Positions 47,648 through 56,341 of a stretch of 64,000 bases of DNA are shown piece by piece. A program made the translations under genes and the position numbers. Where the stretch lies: the NCBI GenBank assembly GCA_948956705.1, contig CARCZS010000001.1:1-64000 (forward strand), written 5' to 3'. Origin of the DNA: an uncultured Phocaeicola sp. Its GTDB lineage: Bacteria > Bacteroidota > Bacteroidia > Bacteroidales > Bacteroidaceae. A model generated the notes under the pieces. It made no database searches, had not been told where the DNA came from, and worked only from the letters and a program-made list of their open reading frames with translations. Position 1 is the first letter of the stretch. Every line of letters starts with the position of its first letter.

Positions 47648-48832
47648 TTATTTCAGCCAGGTTGCCCGTTTCCATATATATTCCATCGGACCGTGAGAGT
47701 GGTGATTCATCCACCAGCGGCAGAAAGAGAATTGCAAGATGAAGAAAACTATTCCTGCCAGGCAGCTGGCTGTGATACCAAACTGATTGTGCAATGCAAA
47801 TCCCCAGTTGTAGTATAACATGGAACCTACTATACTTTGAGTAATATAATTGGTAAGGCTCATCTTTCCGTATGGCGTTATTTTCATTAATCCGTCGTGT
47901 AAGTTTGTCTTGTAAAAAGCGAAGACGACACCGGATACCAGAATCAGCATAAATGCAAAATTGGAAAGCGAGGTGATGATTAGTGAAAGAGGGGTCAGAA
48001 TGGATTTATTTGTGATAAAGTCCGGTAGCATATTGCCCAACCCATATAAAGGGAAAAATGCGACGAGTGAGCCTGCAAGTACCTTGTTCCATACCTTCAA
48101 GTGCTCTTTCAAAAAAAGTCCCTTGCGCCCTATCAGCATACCGAGCAGGAAAAGGGCGGCTGTTTGGAATACCCGTCCGTGATCCCAGGCCCAGGCAAGG
48201 CTTGCCAACTGTCCTTCCCATAAATTGACACGGATGGTTTCCAGAAAATTACCATTGCTTTGCACTGCAAAAGTTGCATTCCAGAAGCTGCGGGTGGGGA
48301 TGGCCGGAGTAACAAATTCCGGATCGAGACAGGCACGTATTACATAATAAAGTGGCAATGGCTGGATCAATAGCAGACATGCCAATGCAAATATCCATTT
48401 GTCTTTCAGCCGGCAAGTCAGTGGCAGGATGAAACCTACTAAAGAATAAAGGACCAGCACTTCCGCTGTGAAAAAACTGGCATTGATATTACCTATCAGG
48501 AAAAGAAGAATTAACCGCCAACAAAAACGTAGACGGAAATCATTGCCCCGTAGGCGTTGGTTGTCATCTTGAATAAAAAAGCTAAAACCGAAAAGTAAAG
48601 CGAATATGGCGTATGCTTTTCCGCCGAACATGAAGAATAACCCGTTCCAAATGGCTTTGTCCGAGAAGTTCAGCCACGCACTTTGTCCGGCTGTATCGGG
48701 AAATGAGTAGAAATTAAAATGTTCGATAGAGTGCAGGATGATGATTCCCATCACTGCCAGTCCGCGTAGCACATCAGCTACATCTACACGTGCGTGTCCT
48801 TTCAATTTTGTGTTTATTGCTTTTGTTTCCAT
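47648..48832 (-). CDS. DUF418 membrane protein
   Basis: A 394-residue inner-membrane protein with about ten helices. The opening RVDVADVLRGLAVMGIIILHS (near residue 15) and the C-terminal YGKMSLTNYITQSIVGSMLYY with FCRWWMNHHSHGPMEYIWK are signatures of the YeiB/DUF418 family, related to acyltransferase-3 membrane proteins. Substrate unknown. It is divergent from mfd. Confidence 0.85.
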   Translation of the reverse strand: METKAINTKLKGHARVDVADVLRGLAVMGIIILHSIEHFNFYSFPDTAGQSAWLNFSDKAIWNGLFFMFGGKAYAIFALLFGFSFFIQDDNQRLRGNDFRLRFCWRLILLFLIGNINASFFTAEVLVLYSLVGFILPLTCRLKDKWIFALACLLLIQPLPLYYVIRACLDPEFVTPAIPTRSFWNATFAVQSNGNFLETIRVNLWEGQLASLAWAWDHGRVFQTAALFLLGMLIGRKGLFLKEHLKVWNKVLAGSLVAFFPLYGLGNMLPDFITNKSILTPLSLIITSLSNFAFMLILVSGVVFAFYKTNLHDGLMKITPYGKMSLTNYITQSIVGSMLYYNWGFALHNQFGITASCLAGIVFFILQFSFCRWWMNHHSHGPMEYIWKRATWLK

Positions 48833-48911
48833 GGGGTTATATATTAGCGTACAAAAATAGGAAAATCTTGAATAGTTGGCAAAAAAAGGAGGAAGTAATC
48901 AGATATTTCTT

Positions 48912-48919
48912 TAATTTTG
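48912..48919 (+). promoter_or_regulatory. -7 box for mfd
   Basis: TAATTTTG, 20 bases before the ATG at 48940. It lies inside the longer open frame that begins at 48790, which supports the downstream start. Confidence 0.5.
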
Positions 48920-48939
48920 TCCCCATCTTAAAAAAAGAT

Positions 48940-51900
48940 ATGGATATTTCGGAATTGCAACGTATTTATGCCGGTCATCCTAACACTAAGGGACTGGCTG
49001 CGTTATTGGAAGATTCCTCAGTGAGGACTATTTTCCTGGGAGGATTACATGCTTCTGCGGCAGCTTTATTTGTTTCCTCCTTTCTTAGAGAGAATAAACA
49101 GACATTTGTATTTGTACTGGGTGACTTGGAGGAAGCGGGTTACTTTTATCATGACCTGACACAGGTGAACGGTGATGAGCATATTTTGTTCTTTCCATCC
49201 TCGTATCGTCGGGCTGTTAAATATGGGCAGAAAGATGCAGCCAATGAGATCCTGCGTACGGAAGTGTTGAGCCGTTTACAGAAAGGCGATCCGCTATGTG
49301 TGGTGACTTATCCCGAAGCGTTGGCGGAGAAAGTGGTATCACAAGAGGTACTGATGGACAAGACGTTAAAACTTGGTGTGGGTGAGCATGTGGACACAGA
49401 GTTTATCACGGAAGTGCTGGCCGGTTACGGATTCGAGCATGTGGATTATGTTTATGAACCGGGGCAATATGCTGTACGCGGTAGTATTATTGACGTCTTC
49501 TCTTTTGCTTCCGAGTATCCTTACCGTATTGACTTTTTTGGTGACGAGGTAGACAGCATCCGTACTTTTGAAGTGGAAAACCAGCTTTCGAAAGAGAAGA
49601 AACAGAGCATTGCCATCGTGCCCGAGCTGACGAATGCCGCCGACAAGAGCGGGGTGTCTTTCTTTGAATTCATTCCTCGGGAAACAGTTCTGGCAATGAA
49701 AGACTTTCTTTGGGTACGTGAAAGAATACAGGTAGTACGGGAGGAGGCACTCTCTCCTCAGGCGCTTGCCGCATACGAGGGAGAGAAGACGGAACTGATG
49801 AATTTGGAACTGAAGCTGATAGACGGGGCGGAATTTACAGTACGGGCTTTGGATTTCAAACGGATTGAATTTGGTAACAAACCTACAGGAACTCCACAGG
49901 CAACGTTGGCTTTCGATACGACGGTCCAGCCTATTTTTCATAAGAATTTTGATTTGGTAAGCACTTCATTCACTGATTATCAGAAACGAGGTTACACCTT
50001 ATATATATGTACCGATAGTGAGAAGCAGGCAAAGCGTCTGAAAGATATCTTTGAGGAGCGTGGCGATCATATTACGTTCATTCCGGTCAACAAGACTTTA
50101 CATGAGGGCTTTACAGATAATGTATTGAAAAGCTGCTTTTTTACAGACCATCAGATTTTTGATCGTTTCCATAAATACAATCTTCGTAGTGACAAGGCGC
50201 GTAGCGGTAAGGTGGCATTGACCTTAAAAGAGTTGAGCCAGTTTGAGCCGGGTGACTTTGTGGTACATATAGATCATGGTGTAGGCCGTTTTGGCGGATT
50301 GGTACGCATTCCGAATGGAAATACTACCCAGGAAGTGATTAAACTTATTTATCAGAATGAGGATGTGGTATTTGTTTCCATTCATTCCCTGCATAAAATA
50401 TCCAAGTATAAAGGGAAGGAGGGAGAAACTCCCCGCCTGAACAAATTGGGGACCGGTGCGTGGGAAAAAATGAAAGAGCGTACCAAGAGCAAAATCAAAG
50501 ATATAGCCCGTGACCTGATCAGACTGTATTCGCAACGTAAACAGGAAAAAGGATTCTCGTATAGTCCCGACAGTTTTATGCAACATGAATTAGAGGCGAG
50601 CTTTATTTATGAGGATACCCCCGACCAGTTGAAGGCGACTCAGGATGCCAAAGCCGATATGGAGAGCGACCGTCCTATGGACCGTCTGGTGTGTGGTGAT
50701 GTGGGTTTCGGAAAGACTGAAGTGGCTATTCGTGCTGCTTTCAAGGCTGTGGCTGATAACAAACAGGTGGCTGTGCTGGTTCCCACTACGGTGCTGGCCT
50801 ATCAGCACTTTCAGACTTTCAGCGAACGGTTGAAAGATTTTCCATGTAAGGTGGATTATTTGAGCCGTGCCCGCAGTGCGAAAGATGTTTCCAGAATAGT
50901 GAAGGAACTGGCGGATGGAAAAATAAATATTTTGGTCGGTACACATAAAATCATCGGTAAAAGCGTTAAGTTCAAAGATTTAGGATTGCTGATCATTGAT
51001 GAGGAACAGAAGTTCGGAGTTAGTGTGAAAGAGAAGTTGCGTCAGATGAAAGTGAATGTGGATACACTTACTATGACCGCTACCCCCATCCCCCGTACTT
51101 TGCAGTTCTCGTTAATGGGCGCCCGTGATCTTTCTGTCATTCAGACTCCGCCTCCCAACCGTTATCCCATTCAGACAGAGGTGCATACCTTTAATGAAGA
51201 TATCATAACGGAAGCGATCAATTTTGAAATGAGCCGTAACGGACAGGTATTCTTTGTCAATAACCGCATACAGAATCTGGTAGAATTGGAATCCATGATC
51301 AAGCGGAATATACCCGATTGCCGTGTCTGCATAGGTCATGGACAGATGGAGCCCGAAAAGCTGGAGAAGATTATTTTCGACTTTGTGAACTATGATTATG
51401 ATGTGCTGCTGGCAACCACCATTATCGAGAGTGGCATTGATATACCGAATGCCAATACGATTATCATCAACCAGGCGCAGAATTTTGGATTGAGTGATTT
51501 GCACCAGATGCGTGGACGTGTGGGAAGAAGCAATAAAAAAGCATTCTGTTATTTGTTGGCGCCTCCATTGACTTCACTGACTCCCGAGGCAAAGCGCCGT
51601 CTTCAAGCCATTGAGAATTTCAGTGATTTGGGCAGCGGTATCCATATAGCCATGCAGGATTTGGATATCCGTGGAGCAGGAAATATGCTGGGGGCGGAGC
51701 AGAGTGGCTTCATTGCCGATTTGGGTTATGAAACTTATCAGAAGATACTGGCCGAAGCGGTGAAAGAGTTGAAAGAGGATGAGTTTGCCGATCTTTATGC
51801 AGAGGAGTTGCAGGCAGCGGGAGAAGAGAAAATCAGTGGCGAGAACTTTGTGGATGAATGTCAGGTGGAAAGTGATTTGGAATTGCTTTTCCCCAATGAG

Positions 51901-52305
51901 TATATCCCCAGCAGCAGCGAACGTATGTTGCTTTATCGTGAACTGGACGGATTGGAATTGGATAAGGACCTGCTCGCTTTCAAGGCACGGTTGGAGGACC
52001 GTTTCGGAAAGGTTCCTCCCGAAGGGCTGGAACTTCTGCGTATCGTACCTTTGCGCAGATTGGCTAAACGGTTGGGGGTGGAAAAAGTATTCTTGAAAGC
52101 CGGACGAATGACTTTGTTCTTTATCAGTAATCAGGAAAGTCCTTATTATCAAAGTGCGGCTTTTGGCAAGGTGATTGATTACATGAGCAAGAATCCGCGT
52201 TACTGCAATTTGCGTGAGCAGAACGGCAAGCGTAGTATGGTAGTCAAGAATGTGGAAACGGTAGAGACGGCGGTAGGTATTCTGCAGGAGATGGTGAGTT
52301 TGTGA
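48940..52305 (+). CDS. mfd: Transcription-repair coupling factor
   Basis: An 1121-residue ATP-dependent translocase that removes stalled RNA polymerase and recruits UvrA. The UvrB-like N-terminal region includes YVYEPGQYAVRGSIIDVFS. The RNA-polymerase-interacting Tudor-like domain has FEPGDFVVHIDHGVGRFGGL (near 450). The RecG-like motor has GDVGFGKTEVAIRAAF (Walker A, near 582), IIDEEQKFGV (DEEQ box) and MTATPIPRTLQFS, then HQMRGRVGRSNKKAFCYL and the C-terminal TRCF domain. ATG 48940 (MDISELQRIY) is used because the upstream extension overlaps the DUF418 gene and the promoter. Confidence 0.96.
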   Translation: MDISELQRIYAGHPNTKGLAALLEDSSVRTIFLGGLHASAAALFVSSFLRENKQTFVFVLGDLEEAGYFYHDLTQVNGDEHILFFPSSYRRAVKYGQKDAANEILRTEVLSRLQKGDPLCVVTYPEALAEKVVSQEVLMDKTLKLGVGEHVDTEFITEVLAGYGFEHVDYVYEPGQYAVRGSIIDVFSFASEYPYRIDFFGDEVDSIRTFEVENQLSKEKKQSIAIVPELTNAADKSGVSFFEFIPRETVLAMKDFLWVRERIQVVREEALSPQALAAYEGEKTELMNLELKLIDGAEFTVRALDFKRIEFGNKPTGTPQATLAFDTTVQPIFHKNFDLVSTSFTDYQKRGYTLYICTDSEKQAKRLKDIFEERGDHITFIPVNKTLHEGFTDNVLKSCFFTDHQIFDRFHKYNLRSDKARSGKVALTLKELSQFEPGDFVVHIDHGVGRFGGLVRIPNGNTTQEVIKLIYQNEDVVFVSIHSLHKISKYKGKEGETPRLNKLGTGAWEKMKERTKSKIKDIARDLIRLYSQRKQEKGFSYSPDSFMQHELEASFIYEDTPDQLKATQDAKADMESDRPMDRLVCGDVGFGKTEVAIRAAFKAVADNKQVAVLVPTTVLAYQHFQTFSERLKDFPCKVDYLSRARSAKDVSRIVKELADGKINILVGTHKIIGKSVKFKDLGLLIIDEEQKFGVSVKEKLRQMKVNVDTLTMTATPIPRTLQFSLMGARDLSVIQTPPPNRYPIQTEVHTFNEDIITEAINFEMSRNGQVFFVNNRIQNLVELESMIKRNIPDCRVCIGHGQMEPEKLEKIIFDFVNYDYDVLLATTIIESGIDIPNANTIIINQAQNFGLSDLHQMRGRVGRSNKKAFCYLLAPPLTSLTPEAKRRLQAIENFSDLGSGIHIAMQDLDIRGAGNMLGAEQSGFIADLGYETYQKILAEAVKELKEDEFADLYAEELQAAGEEKISGENFVDECQVESDLELLFPNEYIPSSSERMLLYRELDGLELDKDLLAFKARLEDRFGKVPPEGLELLRIVPLRRLAKRLGVEKVFLKAGRMTLFFISNQESPYYQSAAFGKVIDYMSKNPRYCNLREQNGKRSMVVKNVETVETAVGILQEMVSL

Positions 52306-52430
52306 TAAAAGATGTCTGTATTGGCGGAAACCGGCATTGCCGTAGAGTAAGCAGGATATGTTAACGTAAAATTGAATATTAACTAAATAAACAGCTGATT
52401 TTTAATTAATTGTTTAACGGAATTGAATTT

Positions 52431-52475
52431 GGGGTGTTTTATATTAAAAAATAATATAAGACACTCCTTTTTCTT
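52431..52475 (+). terminator. Terminator after mfd
   Basis: GGGGTGTTTTATATT (52431-52445) pairs with AATATAAGACACTCC (52453-52467), then TTTTTCTTTT. Confidence 0.8.
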
Positions 52476-52569
52476 TTAACTTATCTATATTTTTACTATC
52501 TTACTTCCAGTTTAAAAGCGGACACTGAGATTTTTACTCACATATTGTCTAATTTAAAAAACACTTGTT

Positions 52570-53256
52570 ATGGAAGTGAAAAAAGCACGAAGAGCCGACC
52601 TTGAAAAGGGTAAGTCCCGTTGGCTGTTCATGGGTCTCATTGTGACGCTGTCGTTTATGTTTGTTTCGTTCGAATGGACTGAACGTAATGTAACTTACGC
52701 GATCAGTGATTTAGTCAGTGACCCGGATTTCTTTGAAGAATTAGTTCCTGTAACCTATAATCAGGATAAACCTCTGCCGCCACCGCCTCCGCCGGCTGCC
52801 GTCAACCCGGAAGAGCTCAATATAGTGGATAATAACTCGACGGAAACAGAAACCGATATTGCAGCTTCAGACCCTATGGATGCTCCGGTAATTATACCGA
52901 CCCCTATTGAAGTACCCGAAGAAGTAGTGGATGAAAATGTGGAATTTGTGGTGGTGGAAGAGATGCCGGTATTTCGTAACGGTAATGCTGATTTGATGAG
53001 GTATCTGAGTGAAAACATCAAATATCCTACCGTCAGTGCCGAGCAGGGAGTTCAAGGAAGGGTAGTGGTGCAGTTCGTTGTGGGTGTTCATGGAGAGATC
53101 CTGAATCCGGTAGTGGTGAAGAGTGTGGATCCGTATCTGGACAAGGAAGCAATCCGCGTGATCAGTTCCATGCCAAAATGGAAGCCCGGCAAGCAAAGAG
53201 GAAAAGCAGTGAGGGTGAAATACACTGTTCCTGTAGTCTTCAGGCTGCAAAGTTAA
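52570..53256 (+). CDS. tonB: TonB energy transducer
   Basis: A 228-residue inner-membrane-anchored periplasmic protein that passes proton-motive energy to TonB-dependent outer-membrane transporters. One membrane segment (residues ~17-33) is followed by a proline-rich spacer with PLPPPPPPAA, an acidic linker (NSTETETDIAAS, VPEEVVDENVE) and a C-terminal TonB domain. In that domain, YPTVSAEQGVQGRVVVQFVV and SMPKWKPGKQRGKAVRVKY precede VPVVFRL. No ExbB/ExbD genes are nearby. Confidence 0.93.
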   Translation: MEVKKARRADLEKGKSRWLFMGLIVTLSFMFVSFEWTERNVTYAISDLVSDPDFFEELVPVTYNQDKPLPPPPPPAAVNPEELNIVDNNSTETETDIAASDPMDAPVIIPTPIEVPEEVVDENVEFVVVEEMPVFRNGNADLMRYLSENIKYPTVSAEQGVQGRVVVQFVVGVHGEILNPVVVKSVDPYLDKEAIRVISSMPKWKPGKQRGKAVRVKYTVPVVFRLQS

Positions 53257-53275
53257 GATTTAATTAGTATGGATG

Positions 53276-53316
53276 GAGGAAGCGTAATCTCAGAAGAGGA
53301 CGCTTCCTCTTTTTTA
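53276..53316 (+). terminator. Terminator after tonB
   Basis: GAGGAAGCGT (53276-53285) pairs perfectly with ACGCTTCCTC (53300-53309), followed by six T residues. Confidence 0.85.
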
Positions 53317-53550
53317 TGACAGTACGGTCGGCTGTTTATATGTGCAGGACACAGTGAAGTGTCTTAATTAAAGGGTGTATTCTAAATCGTGTTTACTTTG
53401 TTAATGTATTGTTTTATTGAAAGGTACTTGTCTGTAATTGCCAATAAATCCAATCTTAAATGATATTACGGGAATCTGAATGTGAAGAATAAATTTCGGT
53501 AAGTAGGTCTATGATATAATAGTCTGATAATCAAAATTTTCTTGTTTTAA

Positions 53551-53607
53551 ATATTTGCAGCAAATTGGGGCTCTCTTCATAAGAGAACCCCAATTTGCTG
53601 CAAATAT
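53551..53607. repeat. Left inverted repeat of the invertible segment, a 57-base near-perfect palindrome
   Basis: The 27-base arm 53551-53577 pairs with 53581-53607 around CAT (53578-53580), with one mismatch. The 30-base core 53567-53596 recurs inverted at 53739-53768 with 29/30 identity. The GGGG-TCTCTT/AAGAGA-CCCC half-sites around a 3-base centre look like a site-specific recombinase crossover site. Confidence 0.85.
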
Positions 53608-53757
53608 ACGTATAATTCTTCAATCTGAAAGTTTTCGCATTAGAAAAAGTGTCTTCAAATTGGCTTAAGAATGATTATTGTTTGCAAAGGTTTTAATTCT
53701 AAGGAATATTATGTGCCACATTATCAGTTGGTTAAGATAAATTGGGGTTCTCTTATG
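53578..53757. promoter_or_regulatory. Probable invertible promoter segment, OFF orientation
   Basis: Between the inverted repeats the minus strand carries TATATTTG (53601-53608), a perfect Bacteroides -7 box. An imperfect -33 box TTTC (53627-53630) lies 18 bases upstream. This promoter points left, away from the capsule genes. Inversion between the CAT/ATG centres would place it about 60 bases closer in the sense direction, reading through the right repeat into the UpxY-like gene. No comparable rightward promoter is seen between the segment and 53819. No recombinase gene is in the window, so switching would be in trans. Confidence 0.72.
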
Positions 53758-53768
53758 AAGAGAACCCC
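53739..53768. repeat. Right inverted repeat of the invertible segment
   Basis: Reverse complement of 53567-53596 with one change (T for C). Its own half-sites GGGGTTCTCTT (53744-53754) and AAGAGAACCCC (53758-53768) are perfectly complementary around ATG (53755-53757). As RNA it would also be a strong hairpin in the operon leader. Confidence 0.85.
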
Positions 53769-53818
53769 TCCAAAAAGAAGAAATTTAAGGGCTTGCCTGA
53801 GCCTTATATTTCAAGATT

Positions 53819-54673
53819 ATGAACTTAAATTGTAATGTTTTGATGGCAATAAAGAGCGATGCGGAATCTGTAAAAGTACTCCCGTCAGACAATCAAAACA
53901 TAACGAGCGAAGCGCCTAAGTTACTGCTCTGCAGTTCAATCGCTTCCGGCTCAGACCTGGGGTCAAATGAAGGAGTCACGCCATTGGCGGGAATAGGAAA
54001 GGAATACCCAGAACTCAGTTGGTACTATCTGTATCTGTCTAATAAAGAGCTGAAACGCTATATCAGTGTATTCAGCGGTAGGAAAGCTGTCCGGTTCCGT
54101 ACTCTATCGGGGAGTGTAGAAGAGGAATTTTTCTGTTTCAAAGTGTTTTCCTATACAGCTGCCGATCATAGGAAACGTTTTGAGCAATGTGCTTATACCA
54201 AGGAGGAATATACTGCCCGCCGTGACTCAGCCCGGGTGGTGAAAGAGGCTTTTGCTACCGGTTCCACCCAAAAATTGAATACTTTGACGGACGAGAAGGA
54301 AATTGCAGGTAATGGCTGGCTGTTTGTCTGTGCTCCCTTGGATCAGTTGGAGCGTATTCTGTCTGCCATGCTTCCCCGCCAGTATCTGGTGACGGACTAT
54401 AACACGCATCGTGCGGCTGTCATCCCTCAAAGCCAGATGGAGGAATTTATCTATCTGTACGAATCCATGCCTTACAATATCGAACTGATGAACCGTCCTT
54501 TGGAGGACTATCTTCAGAAGAAGCAAAAAATTCGTATTACCGGTGGCGTTTTTCGGGGAAAGGAAGGGTGCATCATGCGTTTGCACCGGAATACCCGGCT
54601 GGTGTTCGCTTTCGGAAATATGACGGTGGCGGTGAGCTATCTTCATGCTTTTCCGTTCGAGAAGATAGAATAG
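53819..54673 (+). CDS. UpxY-like NusG-family antiterminator of a polysaccharide operon
   Basis: A 284-residue divergent NusG relative. A poorly conserved N-terminus (residues 1-65) is followed by an NGN-like region starting LSWYYLYLSNKEL. An extra charged insert (~90-150) precedes WLFVCAPLDQLERILSAM, then VIPQSQMEEFIYLYESMP. The KOW-type end is KIRITGGVFRGKEGCIMRL with FAFGNMTVAVSYLHAFPFEKIE. Typical UpxY proteins have ~170-190 residues, and they let RNA polymerase pass terminators in capsule leaders. First gene after the invertible promoter; no UpxZ follows, which is unusual. Confidence 0.7.
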   Translation: MNLNCNVLMAIKSDAESVKVLPSDNQNITSEAPKLLLCSSIASGSDLGSNEGVTPLAGIGKEYPELSWYYLYLSNKELKRYISVFSGRKAVRFRTLSGSVEEEFFCFKVFSYTAADHRKRFEQCAYTKEEYTARRDSARVVKEAFATGSTQKLNTLTDEKEIAGNGWLFVCAPLDQLERILSAMLPRQYLVTDYNTHRAAVIPQSQMEEFIYLYESMPYNIELMNRPLEDYLQKKQKIRITGGVFRGKEGCIMRLHRNTRLVFAFGNMTVAVSYLHAFPFEKIE

Positions 54674-54784
54674 CAATGGCGGACATTTTTATTCAATTAG
54701 GTATTTGTAAAAGTGTTTATATAAAAGGAATTGCTCTAAATAGAGTACTAGCCGGCCATTTACTAATCAAGTATTGCTTTTATA

Positions 54785-56341
54785 ATGGAATCTGTAAATG
54801 CTCAACTAAATAATAAACGTATAGCCAAAAACACTTTACTGCTTTATTTTCGGATGTTGTTTTTGTTAGCGATTTCTTTATTTACATCGCGCGTTATATT
54901 TAAGGAATTGGGGGCATCTGACTTTGGATTGTATAATGTGATAGCAGGATTTGTTGTCATGCTTTCCTTTTTAAATGGTGCTATGGGCAATGCTACTCAA
55001 CGTTTTTTGGCCTTTGAATTAGTAAGGAATGATATTGTAGCACTTCAGAATGTTTTCTGTCAAATACAGCTGTTACATTTGGTAATATCATTTGCTATTT
55101 TGTTATTAGGGGAAACATTAGGGCTTTGGTTTGTTAATTCTATATTGAATATACCTCCCGATAGAATATTTGCTGCAAATATCGTATACCAATGTTCTCT
55201 TTTGTCAACTCTGTTCACAATAATAAGCGTTCCCTATAATTCAATAATCATTGCACGTGAAAATATGAAACTTTTTTCCATGATGGGTCTATTGGAGGGA
55301 GGAATGAAGATAATCGTTTGTCTTATGTTGTTTTTGACATCGAAGGACAAATTAATAATTTATGCGATATGTCTTGCCCTTGCATCGGTTCTATTAAGAT
55401 TAGCATATTGGTGGTATTGCCGTAGATATGAAGAAACAAGATTTCGATATTCTATTGATTGGTCTAAGTTGAAAGAGGTGGGAGAATTTGCAGGATGGTC
55501 TTTATGTGGAAGTATTTCTACATTAGCTAATATGCAGGGAATAAATGTATTGATAAATTTGTTTTTTTCTACTATTGTTAATGCTGCTAGAGGGATAGCT
55601 TATCAGATAGATGGTATCATTCGCAATTTTGTAGCCAATTTCCAAACAGCTATGAATCCTCAAATAGTAAAAAGCTTTTCTGTAGGTGATTTTTCCAAGA
55701 TGCATTCTTTTATTTATTTAGGAAGTAAAATTTCTTTCTTTATACTGTATGTCCTTTCAATTCCTATTATATTCAATTTACCTTTTTTATTGCAATTATG
55801 GTTGGGGGAGTATCCTCAGGAAACTGTTGTTTTTACCCGATTGGTTTTAGCCAATTCTTTGATTGTTTCTCTTTCCGGAGTGTTGAGTATTTCCGTGCAG
55901 GCTACGGGAAAGATTAGGAATTATCAATTGACAATGGGCTTTTTCCTTTTATTAAATCTTCCTATAGCAGCAGTTTTGTTTATGTTCAAATTTCCGGCAT
56001 ATAGTGCCTTGTTGGTAAGTATTGTTATAGAAAGCATCCTTTTGTTTTTAAGATTGCTGTTTCTTCAAAAAATAGTGTTTTTAAATATTTCTCATTATCT
56101 GAAGAATGTATTATGTCCTGTCGGGTTGACTATTATAATCAGTTTTCCTATTTGTTATTGGTATTATGCAAATTATAGCGAAGAAACTTTTTATAGTTTC
56201 TTGATATCTAGTTTTCTATATTGTGTGGTGGCATTATTGTTTGTCTTTCTTACAGGATTGGATATGGATGAAAAAGGAAAGATTATTAAAATAATGAAGA
56301 ATAAATATTTTAATTTGATATATCGTTATGGAGAAAAATAA
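54785..56341 (+). CDS. Polysaccharide flippase, Wzx/MATE-like
   Basis: A 518-residue inner-membrane protein with about twelve to fourteen helices. The N-terminal pattern NTLLLYFRMLFLLAISLFTSRV followed by LGASDFGLYNVIAGFVVMLSF is characteristic of polysaccharide flippases, with ISVPYNSIIIARENM near residue 155. It would move undecaprenyl-linked repeat units across the membrane. The gene is markedly AT-rich relative to its neighbours, as is common for horizontally acquired capsule genes. It overlaps the glycosyltransferase gene by 14 bases. Confidence 0.88.
   Translation: MESVNAQLNNKRIAKNTLLLYFRMLFLLAISLFTSRVIFKELGASDFGLYNVIAGFVVMLSFLNGAMGNATQRFLAFELVRNDIVALQNVFCQIQLLHLVISFAILLLGETLGLWFVNSILNIPPDRIFAANIVYQCSLLSTLFTIISVPYNSIIIARENMKLFSMMGLLEGGMKIIVCLMLFLTSKDKLIIYAICLALASVLLRLAYWWYCRRYEETRFRYSIDWSKLKEVGEFAGWSLCGSISTLANMQGINVLINLFFSTIVNAARGIAYQIDGIIRNFVANFQTAMNPQIVKSFSVGDFSKMHSFIYLGSKISFFILYVLSIPIIFNLPFLLQLWLGEYPQETVVFTRLVLANSLIVSLSGVLSISVQATGKIRNYQLTMGFFLLLNLPIAAVLFMFKFPAYSALLVSIVIESILLFLRLLFLQKIVFLNISHYLKNVLCPVGLTIIISFPICYWYYANYSEETFYSFLISSFLYCVVALLFVFLTGLDMDEKGKIIKIMKNKYFNLIYRYGEK

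Larger units (their letters stand above)
53317..53818. other. 502-base regulatory gap before the capsule operon
   Basis: No gene is seen. 53317-53550 is AT-rich with no clear signal. 53551-53768 holds the two inverted repeats and the promoter segment described separately. 53769-53818 is the leader just before the UpxY-like gene. Confidence 0.75.

Noticed and set aside
48790..48939. 50-residue N-terminal extension of mfd
   Set aside because: It overlaps the divergent DUF418 start and contains the likely -7 box; known Mfd proteins begin near the 48940 start.
53760..53818. Constitutive rightward promoter directly before the UpxY-like gene
   Set aside because: No TAnnTTTG sequence is present there; the only good box in the region faces left within the invertible segment.
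54676..54813. 45-residue frame between the UpxY-like gene and the flippase
   Set aside because: Short, no family resemblance, and it overlaps the flippase start. UpxZ would be about 160 residues.
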